A DNA stretch of 16,500 bases from CAZPRY01 sp964589175. Lineage in GTDB: Bacteria; Fidelibacterota; UBA2242. Shown in pieces: positions 5,915 to 14,950 of the stretch (position 1 is the stretch's first letter; each line of letters opens with the position of its first letter). Location: the NCBI GenBank assembly GCA_964589175.1, contig CAZPRY010000066.1:1-16500 (forward strand). Reading direction: 5' to 3'. The notes beneath the pieces were generated by a model that saw only the letters and a list, made by a program, of their open reading frames with translations, had not been told where the DNA came from and made no database searches. The translations under genes were made by a program, and so were the position numbers.

Positions 5915-8900
5915 ATGAAACCAAAAATTCTCTTTTTCCTGCTGTGGCTATTTATGCAATTTGCCCTTTCCCAGACTCCGGGAACGATTAAATGGGAATA
6001 CGCTTTTAATACCGACCTGATATCCGCTCCCGCTCTTGATTCCAATGGCGTTATTTACATCGCGGCAAACACGACTCTTTTTGCTTTTAATCCTGACGGT
6101 ACAACGAAATGGACCCGGGGAATGGGTGAGAAAATTTCTAGCGGGTATGCTCCGGTGATCGGTCCGGAAAACACGGTATATTTCGAAGCCGGCGATATAT
6201 TCACTGCTGTCAGCGCAAGCGGGATTGATTGCTGGAGAATCATAGAATCCTTTTTTCGTTTTACCAATCCTGTTATAGGTAAAAACGGCAGTTTATACGT
6301 TGGGGGATATGACAACTTCGCAGCACAGCGGGGATATTATTATCAATATTTATATGTCATTTCCCCGAGTGGAAGTATAGAAAAAAAAATAGAAGTCTCT
6401 GATAGATTTAAATCCCCTGCCATCGACCAGGCCGGTACCATATATTTTTATAATGGGAACTTGAAGGCTTACAGCCCGGACGGTACCCGCTTATGGGAAG
6501 CGTTAAAAGTCAATACTTACTTAGCCACGGCACCGATTATCGGATCGGATGGTACTATTTACACCTGCAACCATTCATCCGATTTAGTCACGCAGGCTAA
6601 ATTGTGCGCTATCAACTCCGACGGCCTGCTGAAATGGCAGTTCAACAGGTATGGAACATGTCATTCTTCGCCGGTAATCGGTCCGGACGAAAAAATATAT
6701 CTCCTTGTAGATCAAACTGCCTATATCGTCGATTCGAATGGGACTCAATGCAATGCTTTTCAATTTGACGGAACCAACCAATCCACTCCGGTTATCGGAT
6801 CCGACGGCACAGTCTATTTCGGTGCTGAAAATGTTCTCTATGCCCATCATCCCATATCGGGTCGTAAATGGACCCTGGATACCGGCGCAGAGCTTCACCC
6901 TTCCTCGCCGGTAATCGCTGATGATGGAACGCTCTATACGATTTCCGGCCGCAGACTACTGGCCATTCAAACAGAAAGTCATGGATTGGCGATTAGTGCC
7001 TGGCCGAAACAGAACCGAAACAACCAGAACAATGCCAGTCTCTACAATCCGAACTGTCCGGTTGCGATGCTGGCCGATTCCTGCATCGCAGTTACTCCGA
7101 CCTCACGAACTTTCAGTCTGGATGGATCACAATCCTTCGACCCGGACAACGATCCCCTGGACTACATCTGGCAAGTCATTGAAAAACCGCGTAACTCCAG
7201 GCTCACATTGCCCCAAACCAATGCGAGTCGGATTCATGTCACACTTGAAGAGAATTTGTACGGAATCTACATCTTCTCGCTCACAGTGACCGATCACCAG
7301 GACGGTCTGGCATGCGCCAGAACAATTGTCCATTACGGAGAAAAATGGTCTTGCCTGACCGAAGGCGGGATCAAGTCCCCAACAATCGGCCCCGATGGCA
7401 AAATCTATGTATTTTCCAAAGCCGCGAATGATTATTGCTACGTGCTGGATCACAACGGCTCGATTATGCAGACATACCGGTATTATCACAATTTTCCACC
7501 CAGCACTGTGGAGGACGTGACAGAGCGGTATCTATCTTACGATAATCCTATAATCAGTGAAAATGGCGATTGTTATGTAGTACATAACAGTCATAGCTTT
7601 TATTATAAGAATCCATATTATTATTTGATATCGTACCAGCGATGGGAATATCAATTCGATATGTATACGGAGATTACTCAACCGGCAATCGGTCCGGATA
7701 ATGGACTCGTTTTTGGTTTAAAACGGCAAGAAGCACCTCATCAATTATACACGCTGAATTCTGATAGTACCCTAAGACGGAATTACCAAATCGAAGTTTC
7801 AGTTGAAAATCAGCCGATCATCGGTCCGGATGGAACGATCTATTTTACTCACGATCGATACCTTTACGCATATGACTTGGAGGGTCACCTAAACTGGAAA
7901 ACCGACGTCGTAACAAAGGTAAATAGCAATCTTGCCATCGGTCCCGGTAGCATAGTGATCTTGAGTAATAGCAAAGGAAATATCTTCTCGGTTAGGCCTG
8001 ATGGCAGTATCCAATGGAAATACCTAAGTCAGGGTAATCAAAAGACTTCAGCTACAGTTGCAGGAGACGGGTCAATCTACTTCGGGTCTGATAACGGTAC
8101 TTTTTATGCCCTCGATCCGGATGGTTATGAAAAATGGCTATTTCAGGCCAACCGCGCGATTAAAACCACCCCGGCGATCGATGCGGACGGTACGATCTAT
8201 TTCGGGTCCGATGACAGCCTCCTGTACGCCCTGAATCCGGACGGTTCGAAGAAATGGGAATTCCGAACCCGCGGTGCAGTTCGCTCTTCGCCAGCCATTG
8301 CTACCGACGGAACAGTTTACTTCGGCTCAGATGATGGTTATCTCTATGCGTCTGCTGCTCCGGGCAAGAGTCTGGCCGAGGGTATCTGGCCGAAATTGGG
8401 AAGAAACAACGGCATGACAAACAGCGCCTATGATGTCAATTGTCCCGTAGCCGAAGTAGCCCAGGATTCATTTTACGTTTGGGAAGGTGCTGAAACCATC
8501 ACTTTCGACGCCACCCCATCTGCGAATAGCCAGGGTGATGCGCTCTCATTTCTCTGGCGGATTTTATCGAAACCCCAGGACTCCGATGCCATACTATCCG
8601 ACTCGACCTCGGCAATGCTTGAGATCAGCACCGAAGGATTCCCAATCGGCGAGTACATTTATTCGGTGACTGTGACGAATCACCAGCACGGCTATTCCAG
8701 CGAACGGGTTTATCTCCAGGTAAAGGATGTGAATAGCGCCATCGGGAACTCTTCATCGGCTTATATTCCGGACAGTTTTCATCTTTATCCGCTCTTCCCG
8801 AATCCTTTCAATACGTCGGCCCGGATTCAATTCGATTTGCCGGTTGAGTGTCTTGTCGAAATCAGCGTATATAATATTGCCGGGGAATTCATCGGTACGA

Positions 8901-9034
8901 CCCTGCATTGCCGGAAACCGGCAGGCATTTATAATACTGTTTGGGACGCTTCAAACCTGGGTTCGGGAGTGTATCTCGTCCGGATGGACACCGGTGACTT
9001 CTCGCAGAGTCGCAAATGTGTTCTTTTGAAATAG
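5915..9034 (+). CDS. Secreted double beta-propeller protein with type IX-style sorting domain (1039 aa)
   Basis: A signal peptide covers residues 1-19 (hydrophobic core, likely cut at ALS/Q). The rest is an internal duplication: a PQQ/WD-like propeller (about 24-355), a WPK-x-x-RNN linker (363-370), an NCPVA start and a PKD/Ig-like domain (about 380-476); then a second propeller (about 480-812), WPKLGRNN (825-832), NCPVA and a second PKD-like domain (about 842-937). The propeller blades repeat the pattern 'SPVIGPDGTIYFGS...LYALNPDG..KW' with a 40-residue period where clearest (719-815). The tail (957-1039) is the FCB sorting domain: FPNPFNTSARIQFDLP, then VYNIAG, then GIYNTVWDASNLGSGVYLVRM. 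It should leave the cell through the type IX system or be anchored at the surface. No catalytic residues or PQQ-enzyme motifs are evident, so a binding or structural role is more likely than dehydrogenase activity. AGGATA lies upstream of the ATG. Confidence 0.85.
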   Translation: MKPKILFFLLWLFMQFALSQTPGTIKWEYAFNTDLISAPALDSNGVIYIAANTTLFAFNPDGTTKWTRGMGEKISSGYAPVIGPENTVYFEAGDIFTAVSASGIDCWRIIESFFRFTNPVIGKNGSLYVGGYDNFAAQRGYYYQYLYVISPSGSIEKKIEVSDRFKSPAIDQAGTIYFYNGNLKAYSPDGTRLWEALKVNTYLATAPIIGSDGTIYTCNHSSDLVTQAKLCAINSDGLLKWQFNRYGTCHSSPVIGPDEKIYLLVDQTAYIVDSNGTQCNAFQFDGTNQSTPVIGSDGTVYFGAENVLYAHHPISGRKWTLDTGAELHPSSPVIADDGTLYTISGRRLLAIQTESHGLAISAWPKQNRNNQNNASLYNPNCPVAMLADSCIAVTPTSRTFSLDGSQSFDPDNDPLDYIWQVIEKPRNSRLTLPQTNASRIHVTLEENLYGIYIFSLTVTDHQDGLACARTIVHYGEKWSCLTEGGIKSPTIGPDGKIYVFSKAANDYCYVLDHNGSIMQTYRYYHNFPPSTVEDVTERYLSYDNPIISENGDCYVVHNSHSFYYKNPYYYLISYQRWEYQFDMYTEITQPAIGPDNGLVFGLKRQEAPHQLYTLNSDSTLRRNYQIEVSVENQPIIGPDGTIYFTHDRYLYAYDLEGHLNWKTDVVTKVNSNLAIGPGSIVILSNSKGNIFSVRPDGSIQWKYLSQGNQKTSATVAGDGSIYFGSDNGTFYALDPDGYEKWLFQANRAIKTTPAIDADGTIYFGSDDSLLYALNPDGSKKWEFRTRGAVRSSPAIATDGTVYFGSDDGYLYASAAPGKSLAEGIWPKLGRNNGMTNSAYDVNCPVAEVAQDSFYVWEGAETITFDATPSANSQGDALSFLWRILSKPQDSDAILSDSTSAMLEISTEGFPIGEYIYSVTVTNHQHGYSSERVYLQVKDVNSAIGNSSSAYIPDSFHLYPLFPNPFNTSARIQFDLPVECLVEISVYNIAGEFIGTTLHCRKPAGIYNTVWDASNLGSGVYLVRMDTGDFSQSRKCVLLK
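8069..8345 (+). repeat. Tandem 120-bp propeller repeats inside the 5915 gene
   Basis: Three successive blades begin at 8069, 8189 and 8309, exactly 120 bases (40 codons) apart. Each opens with G[ST][IV]YFGSD[ND] and the first two continue to YAL[DN]PDG and KW. DNA identity is also visible, for example TTCGGGTC(T/C)GAT in the first two units, so these blades duplicated more recently than the rest of the protein. Confidence 0.75.
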
Positions 9035-9114
9035 ATGATGATGTCTATTATAAGATTAGGCAATATTTTACCACCATAAATAGAATTCACGGCTGACCCT
9101 TCAGGGAGACTTTC

Positions 9115-9411
9115 ATGAAAATCATTGCACTCGAAAAAGAACACCGGCCCGCTTCGGCCGTTGAATATGCACCCTATCTAAAAGCCGAAGCCCGGAAAGT
9201 ATGGGAACTCCAGCAGGCCGGAATCATACGCGAGATCCATTTCCGCCAGGATCGGTCCAGCGCTGTCCTGATTCTGGAATGCGACAATAACGAGGCTGCC
9301 CAATCGCTTCTAAATACCCTGCCTCTCGTCCAGGCCGGTTTGATCGAATTCGAGTTGATTCCCCTTGTGCCCTACCCCGGCTATGCCCGCTTGTTTGCCG
9401 CAAAACCGTAA
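9115..9411 (+). CDS. Small dimeric alpha/beta-barrel protein, muconolactone isomerase/YciI-like (98 aa)
   Basis: A 98-residue protein whose layout (strand, helix with AEARKVWELQQAG, strand, strand, helix with EAAQSLLNTLP, final strand) fits the ferredoxin-like dimeric alpha/beta-barrel superfamily, which includes muconolactone isomerase and YciI. The block ARKVWELQQAGIIREIHFRQDRSSAVLILE (about 26-55, split here only for reading) and the ending LVPYPGYARLF recall the muconolactone-isomerase-like group. No beta-ketoadipate pathway genes are nearby, so a true muconolactone isomerase role is not supported. AGGGAGA (9103-9109) precedes the ATG. It follows the large propeller gene by 80 bases with no clear terminator between them, and its own function is unknown. 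Confidence 0.65.
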   Translation: MKIIALEKEHRPASAVEYAPYLKAEARKVWELQQAGIIREIHFRQDRSSAVLILECDNNEAAQSLLNTLPLVQAGLIEFELIPLVPYPGYARLFAAKP

Positions 9412-9471
9412 ATCCCCACAGGGTAAATTTTCCAAAAAAATCCTATCTGTTTTGTTCGAAAATCCGTGTAA

Positions 9472-9507
9472 ATTCAGCGCCATTCCGGGTTTAATCCCGG
9501 GCTGAAT
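9472..9507 (+). promoter_or_regulatory. GC-rich hairpin between the barrel-protein and DUF486 genes
   Basis: ATTCAGC (9472-9478) pairs with GCTGAAT (9501-9507), and inside it CCGGG pairs with CCCGG around TTTAAT; six bases (GCCATT) bulge on the left arm. There is no T-run after it, so it is not a classical terminator. It sits 32 bases before the DUF486 start and could be a leader structure or a rho-independent stop of poor quality. Confidence 0.45.
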
Positions 9508-9539
9508 TGGAATATACAGGAATCTTACAACGAGAATAT

Positions 9540-9896
9540 ATGCGAGTTTACGTCATCACCGCCCTGCTGCTCTGCTGCAGCAATGTCTTCATGACTTTTG
9601 CCTGGTACGGCCATTTGAAAAACCTTTCCCACAAACCATGGATTATCGCCGCCCTGATCAGCTGGGGAATCGCATTATTCGAGTATCTGATCCAGGTACC
9701 GGCCAACCGCATCGGTCATCAGGCGATGAACATCGGGCAGCTGAAAATCCTCCAGGAGGTCATCACGCTCACAATCTTTGTGCCCTTTTCACTGCTCTAC
9801 CTGAAGGAGAAAATTAATCTCGACTATCTCTGGGCCGGATTCTGCCTGATGGGCGCCGTTTTCTTTCTCTTTCGCAGCAAAATTTTCGGCGCCTGA
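9540..9896 (+). CDS. DUF486 / DMT-family small membrane protein (118 aa)
   Basis: A 118-residue integral membrane protein with about four hydrophobic segments (about 4-20, 33-53, 74-88, 96-112). Motifs of the DUF486 family are clear: CCSNVFMTFAWYGHLK (12-27), EYLIQVPANRIG (48-59) and GQLKILQEVITL (66-77). The family belongs to the drug/metabolite transporter superfamily by its half-size four-helix layout, resembling small multidrug resistance proteins, but its substrate is unknown. The ATG at 9540 gives the usual family length; an in-frame TTG at 9507 would add 11 residues and lies inside a hairpin. The ribosome binding site is weak (GAGA at 9532-9535). It converges with the large minus-strand gene, the two stops being about 58 bases apart. 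Confidence 0.82.
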   Translation: MRVYVITALLLCCSNVFMTFAWYGHLKNLSHKPWIIAALISWGIALFEYLIQVPANRIGHQAMNIGQLKILQEVITLTIFVPFSLLYLKEKINLDYLWAGFCLMGAVFFLFRSKIFGA

Positions 9897-9954
9897 TCGA
9901 AAGCCAAACCAGTACCGGATAATCGGGAAAAATGATGTGCGTTTTACGAGCGAT

Positions 9955-12900
9955 CTAGCGCAGCAGCATCATTTTTCTAACAGACTGAAAATTGCCGGAA
10001 TTCATCCGGATAAAATAAAGACCGCTGGCACTCATCTGTCCCAGGGCATCGCACCCGTCCCAGATCACTGTGTATTTCCCCGGTGTACGCTCTTCATCCA
10101 GTAGAAGGCGGACCAGTTCACCGCGGAGATTGTAGATAGCCATTCGGACATGATTACGCTCCGGCAATTGAAAACGAATGCTTGTCGACGGGTTGAAAGG
10201 GTTGGGATAGTTATTCTCCAGAAGATAATGTTCCGGTGATTTTACGACCGGATCGACAGCAACGGTCCTTTCCTTTACGATAACAGTGGCTTTAACCTGG
10301 ATAGCACTGAGCGTATCGGTGGCGCTGATTTCATAGCTACCGGGAACGCTGTCGGCGCGAAAAAAGCCGGCGTTTTCAAAACGGCCGCCATCGCCGGACC
10401 AGGCCAGGGCTGTCGGGTGCGGAAAGCCAAACTGGTTCAGACCCTTAACAATGAAAACGGCGGTCTTCCCTATCTCGATTTCGCACAGTTGCGGCGTTAT
10501 CCTCATCGAACCAAGCTGAATCGAATCGGTCGCAACCATCACGGTGCTGTTCATACTGATCCCGCAGGCGGGAATTTCTACTGTCAACGCGACCGGTCCG
10601 GTCTGGCTGTCCGGTTTGAACCAGCCGTCTGTAATTGCGCCGCTTTCAGCCGTCCAATTCGCCAAAAGCGCCAGACGCTCTCCGTATTGATCGAACAGGT
10701 CTATATCCAGTTCGAGACTATCACCATACTCGACTGTCGCTGAATCCGAATCTATTGTGTACGAGGAATACAGCGGTTGATAGAGCGCGACGATAAACGA
10801 ATCAGCGACTGCCTCCGCTTTACTCTCGGAGATGAAAGACAGTTTAACCCGTTGGGTGGCGCCTTCGGCTGTTTCGTCCGGTATCCGAATGGCTAGCGGA
10901 ATTTCTGCGCCGGTGCTGTCGCTGAGATTCAGGGTGACGGGCGAGGCGGTCTGCACCCAGCTACCGGGATCGTCGATTTCAATCCGAATCGTTCCATCGA
11001 GCTGATCGTGATCGCGATAATATGCCGTAACCGTATCGGTTTTTCCCGCCGACAGAAACAGCGTGTCAACATCCACGCTCAGGCGTTTATTGGGTGCGGC
11101 GCTCAACCAGCTGCCGATTATCACATTCTCCGAAACTTCACCGCTGCCCGGGCCGTTGGAATCACCCCACCAGTTGCCTGAGGCGTCGATCGTGCCATCG
11201 TCGTTTTCGTTCAACAACCCCATGCCGAGGTTGCCCTCGATTATGTTATCGCTGATTTGCGGAAGGGAACCGTCGGTCAGCCAGATGCCGGCGCCTTCGT
11301 TAGCGCTGATCTTACAACCGCTAATCAGGGGACTGCTGTTCTCCAGGTGAATCCCGGTAAACCAGCAGAATGAGTCGGATACGTTGAGATCGCAGAGGCG
11401 CACATTTGTGCTACTGATTACTTGAGCCCCGGTGCAGTTGCGCAGCAGATTATTGCTCTGGGAATAGACATCGCTACTGTTGATGATGTACAAACCGGTC
11501 GGCATCTCAATTCCCGAATGCGTATCGTTATGGTCCGTAATGCTGTTGTTGGTTATCTGAACGTGCCTGCCGGAAGTCAACTCTATGCCGTCCTTACGGT
11601 TCTGCGTGATCCGGTTGCCGGTGATCAGGATATCGCTACCTTCCAACGTAATCCCTTTATCGCGGTTATTGCTGATCGTATTGTCCCGGATGACAATACC
11701 ACTGCTGCTGGAACAGCTGATGCCGGCATGTAGTTTATCGAATTTTCCATTGGATAGGATGGTGTTGCCGACAATATCGCAACCCTTAGCGTGATCGAGA
11801 TGAATGCCGGGACCGAAGGAGTTGCGAATTATATTAGCACAAATCCGGTTTCGCATTTCTGTTCGGCTTCCATACAGTTGAATGCCGAATTTCAAGCCGC
11901 CATCGATTGTATTCTGCAGAATGCGAAGGTCTCCCGATTCCCCGATTCCCATTTGTTTTACCTCATTGGTCGAAATGAGGGAGCTCTGCTCTCGTTCTAT
12001 CCTAATCTCCTCGGCTATATTGCCGGTAAGCTCGTTTTGGATACCATCGTCAGACGTGAGTACCGCATTCGGTATACCGTTGCCCCGCACTTCACTTTTC
12101 CGGCAATGAGTCAGTGATAACCAGCCCGAAATTGTGGAGCGGTTCGCATTGATGACGGATTGTTTCGTATTTAAGATTTTGACAAACCATTGATCACCAT
12201 TCCAGACGTTTTCAGATATTAAGACATCGCTGCCGGTATCGAAATCGATCTGCGTATTCGCGGTACCGAACCGGTTTCTCCAGATGTTCGTTCCGACCGC
12301 CGATTCCAGAGAAAGGTGCCTGTAAAAGCCATCCTCGAAGATATTGTCCTGGATCAGCAGTTTTTCATTGGGGCTGTAACAATCAGTGCGGATGCCGATC
12401 GCCTTTCCCATGGTTTGCGTGCGAAAAGTGAATCCCTTGATTGTCACGTTTTCCCTTTTAACCTGTAAAATGGCGTGCCGTTCACTGTTATCCGAACCTA
12501 TCAGGACGGTGCGGTCCACGCCTTCGACGGATTGGATTTTCAGGGATTTGTTGACCTCGTAATCGCCGCTATATTCACCGCGGCAGACGCAGAGGCTGTC
12601 GTCATCGTTGGTCTCCGTTGATGCGATACTCTCGCCGATCGTGGCGAATCCGTACTGGCGCCCGTTATAGACCGGCGCGATGACCAGTGTGTCCGATTTT
12701 GCCGCGCCGGCAATCTCGCCTGGTTCATAATTCACGGGACGAGCAATCACTTTTTGCGTCTTCAGACCGAAACTCCGGGCTTTGTCGCGGGCATAGGTTA
12801 CGGGATCGAATTCGAAATCATATTCCACTGTGTAGGAAACGCTCTGGCCGGCGATAAGATAGTACGGCGGATTAATATCCAGCGTCAGTGTGCCGTTATC

Positions 12901-14472
12901 GCCCGGAAAGCGACCGCTAGTCACAACCGATCCGCCGCTTTTTAACAAGACTTCGCGTATATGGTTCTGATCGTGGCCGGTACCGCTGGCGCTGATGCTG
13001 ATACTCGAAATAGTCCAGTCGTCGGCCAGGCTGGCGGAGATCGTGATCGGCATGGCAGTCTGGACCTCTTCGTTGGCGGGATAAGGACAAAGCACACGGC
13101 GCGTCGCCCGTCCCGAGACAGTCAATATCGGCCCGAATACGGCCGTCACTTCGGCGTCACCGATCATTGTGATTTTGGTCGGATTGCCGACCGGGACAGG
13201 CCCGATCCATTCGGAGAAGAACCAGCCGATACCGGGTGTGGCACTGATCGAAACTTCTGTCTTCAATTTCGGATCAAAAAAGTAGACTCCGGGCGGTGGG
13301 CTTGTCTGGCAATTTTGCTCAATGGCTTTTTGCGGTGTAATGGCCAACGTCAGCTGTACCTGGCCGGGAGCGGCTGTACGTTTAACGATACGAATCAGGC
13401 GTGTACCGCTGCTCCATTCACTGGCGACGCTGTAAAAAGTCGCTTGTGTCAATTCACTGATCCCCTTTTGGTAGGTCGAGGCGCCATTTTCCCTCCATCC
13501 GATGATCTGAGCCGGATAGTCGCATGGAACCGTCAGTCCTGCAACAAAGCATTGCTGACTTTTATCCCAAACGAACGAGTAGAGTGTCCGGGTTTCGTTG
13601 CCGGAAACCAGAATGATCTTGTCCATCATCAGCATGTCGCCGAGGCCGTATTCGTTCGGAATATCATAGGAATCGAGATAAACCGGATCGGCCGGCGCAA
13701 GCACATCCCAGGCCATCAAGGTACCTTTACCGCTACCTTCCACGGCTGCGATCATCAGGCTGTCGTCCGCCCACAACGCTTCCGGGCGACGGTTCAGATA
13801 GATAATTTTGACTTGGGTTGGTGCTGCGGGATTGGAGATATCGATCAATTGAAGGCGGGCTTCGCTCCAGCTGCTGTACGAAGCCAGCCAGAGATGGCCG
13901 CTTTGCGGATCGCCGGCAAGCGCTTCTCCTGCACCGTTTAAAAGCAGGTGGCCCGTTTGAACCGGGGCGTTTTCATTCGAGATATTGACAATCTCAAATT
14001 CGAAATATCCGTCACCCAGCAACAGGTTTTCGGTCAGAATGTAGGCAGATTGACCGGAAAAGATGATGTCAACCACTTTCCCACCCGTTCGACGGCTGCT
14101 GATGAGTTGCGGCTGGGCCGGTGTTTCGACGTTAAAGATATGAAGACTGGCTCCCCAGGTGGCCACGTACAGGCGTTGATCATGATAGAAAATCCGACTG
14201 AGGCTGTCGACTTTAACCTGGCCTGCCAGGACCGGCACTGCCGGATTCTGCATGTCGTAAATTCTCAGAGAGTCCAGATAACTGACACTATTGTAGAGAT
14301 AGCGGCCATCGGTAGCGGTGTAGACGGAGGGAAATGCAAAATTCCCAATCTCTTCCATGGAAAGCGGCAGGAAATCCGTTTCCGATGCCTGCATTACGTG
14401 TGCAAAAATCATTATGAGTATAATCGCCCCTAACATTGCAGAAATGGAACGAATGCCGTCTGGCTTTCTCAT
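9955..14472 (-). CDS. Giant secreted mosaic protein: LVIVD repeats, beta-helix, Ig-like domains, type IX-style tail (1505 aa)
   Basis: A signal peptide (about 1-29) is followed by at least five LVIVD-type repeats (about 60-270), each like LQLIDISNPAAPTQV. Then come an InlB B-repeat-like segment (about 375-447, with FFSEWIGPVP and GDAEVTAVFGP), a beta-rich stretch I cannot assign (about 450-600), and a right-handed parallel beta-helix of PbH1/NosD type (about 640-1120). Helix coils show the repeated pattern 'GI.L....I.I.NN.I..N', ending in SGNWWGDSNGPG (1098-1109), a common beta-helix closing motif. Ig/BIG2-like domains (about 1125-1400) and the sorting tail LENNYPNPFNPSTSIRFQLP...GLYFIRM (1418-1505) follow. 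It is probably a surface glycan-binding, adhesive or polysaccharide-acting protein; no lyase catalytic residues were identified. The start at 14472 is preferred because GAGGTG lies just upstream and the signal peptide begins there; in-frame upstream ATGs at 14484 and 14532 would lengthen it by 4 and 20 residues. Confidence 0.85.
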   Translation of the reverse strand: MRKPDGIRSISAMLGAIILIMIFAHVMQASETDFLPLSMEEIGNFAFPSVYTATDGRYLYNSVSYLDSLRIYDMQNPAVPVLAGQVKVDSLSRIFYHDQRLYVATWGASLHIFNVETPAQPQLISSRRTGGKVVDIIFSGQSAYILTENLLLGDGYFEFEIVNISNENAPVQTGHLLLNGAGEALAGDPQSGHLWLASYSSWSEARLQLIDISNPAAPTQVKIIYLNRRPEALWADDSLMIAAVEGSGKGTLMAWDVLAPADPVYLDSYDIPNEYGLGDMLMMDKIILVSGNETRTLYSFVWDKSQQCFVAGLTVPCDYPAQIIGWRENGASTYQKGISELTQATFYSVASEWSSGTRLIRIVKRTAAPGQVQLTLAITPQKAIEQNCQTSPPPGVYFFDPKLKTEVSISATPGIGWFFSEWIGPVPVGNPTKITMIGDAEVTAVFGPILTVSGRATRRVLCPYPANEEVQTAMPITISASLADDWTISSISISASGTGHDQNHIREVLLKSGGSVVTSGRFPGDNGTLTLDINPPYYLIAGQSVSYTVEYDFEFDPVTYARDKARSFGLKTQKVIARPVNYEPGEIAGAAKSDTLVIAPVYNGRQYGFATIGESIASTETNDDDSLCVCRGEYSGDYEVNKSLKIQSVEGVDRTVLIGSDNSERHAILQVKRENVTIKGFTFRTQTMGKAIGIRTDCYSPNEKLLIQDNIFEDGFYRHLSLESAVGTNIWRNRFGTANTQIDFDTGSDVLISENVWNGDQWFVKILNTKQSVINANRSTISGWLSLTHCRKSEVRGNGIPNAVLTSDDGIQNELTGNIAEEIRIEREQSSLISTNEVKQMGIGESGDLRILQNTIDGGLKFGIQLYGSRTEMRNRICANIIRNSFGPGIHLDHAKGCDIVGNTILSNGKFDKLHAGISCSSSSGIVIRDNTISNNRDKGITLEGSDILITGNRITQNRKDGIELTSGRHVQITNNSITDHNDTHSGIEMPTGLYIINSSDVYSQSNNLLRNCTGAQVISSTNVRLCDLNVSDSFCWFTGIHLENSSPLISGCKISANEGAGIWLTDGSLPQISDNIIEGNLGMGLLNENDDGTIDASGNWWGDSNGPGSGEVSENVIIGSWLSAAPNKRLSVDVDTLFLSAGKTDTVTAYYRDHDQLDGTIRIEIDDPGSWVQTASPVTLNLSDSTGAEIPLAIRIPDETAEGATQRVKLSFISESKAEAVADSFIVALYQPLYSSYTIDSDSATVEYGDSLELDIDLFDQYGERLALLANWTAESGAITDGWFKPDSQTGPVALTVEIPACGISMNSTVMVATDSIQLGSMRITPQLCEIEIGKTAVFIVKGLNQFGFPHPTALAWSGDGGRFENAGFFRADSVPGSYEISATDTLSAIQVKATVIVKERTVAVDPVVKSPEHYLLENNYPNPFNPSTSIRFQLPERNHVRMAIYNLRGELVRLLLDEERTPGKYTVIWDGCDALGQMSASGLYFIRMNSGNFQSVRKMMLLR

Positions 14473-14523
14473 GTTGCACCTCATCGAGTAATGTTTTATT
14501 GCGTATTCACCGTTACGAACGTA

Positions 14524-14551
14524 ATTAAACAAATTCTTAAGTTTATGTCAA
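14524..14551 (-). promoter_or_regulatory. Promoter of the 1505-residue secreted protein gene
   Basis: On the minus strand a perfect TTGACA (14551 down to 14546) is followed after 16 bases by TTTAAT (14529 down to 14524), five of six matches to the -10 consensus. Transcription would start near 14517, giving a leader of about 45 bases with GAGGTG before the start codon. Confidence 0.6.
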
Positions 14552-14950
14552 ACAAATTTAATCTCGCCAGATGCATTTTCTGTGACGCAAATCTGGTATT
14601 TGCTCTGCCACTCAGGTCCGGAGGTACAGAATTTCCGATTCTTCCGGGACCCGGATGATGTCACTGTTTTAATCCCGCCTCATCTCCCAAGCGCGGGGGA
14701 ATGCAGGCCACGACGTAAAATATCTTCGGCATAAGAAGTATATTCTACGTTCACTGTCGATTAACAATATGCAACTCACCGTTCAGGAGTAAAAAAAGAA
14801 TCTAATTTATTTGCTGTATTGTATGATTTTTATAGCATCCTGAAGTGTTTGATAATAAGTTATGGTGGATTTATTGCCTTTATAGACATTTATCTTCATT
14901 TATTTCTCATCGTGTCGGACATTAATAAACCTGAACTGAAGGAGACTAAA
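14552..14950. other. Divergent intergenic region between the mosaic protein gene and proC
   Basis: About 400 bases without a supported gene. An in-frame TTG at 14819 upstream of proC would add a 44-residue hydrophobic extension, but it has no ribosome binding site and ProC proteins start at the Rossmann fold. The left part holds an imperfect hairpin (14615-14651) in which GGTCC pairs with GGACC and AGAAT with ATTCT. A proC promoter is expected in the AT-rich part after 14780; TTGATA (14849-14854) with TATTGC (14872-14877) 17 bases later is a weak candidate. AAGGAG (14939-14944) is the proC ribosome binding site. Confidence 0.4.

Noticed and set aside
9030..9049. AATAGA/TCTATT inverted repeat over the stop codon of the propeller protein
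   Set aside because: It is an AT-rich six-base stem with no T-run, too weak to call a terminator.
12961..14433. Two long consecutive plus-strand frames (326 and 161 codons) antisense to the mosaic protein gene
   Set aside because: They share a frame and mirror the codon pattern of the well-supported minus-strand gene. Their translations show no domain, and they lack good start signals.
14819..14950. Possible 44-residue hydrophobic N-terminal extension of ProC
   Set aside because: It begins at a TTG without a ribosome binding site, lies in AT-rich promoter-like DNA, and ProC enzymes begin at the Rossmann fold. The TTG at 14951 has AAGGAG at the right distance.
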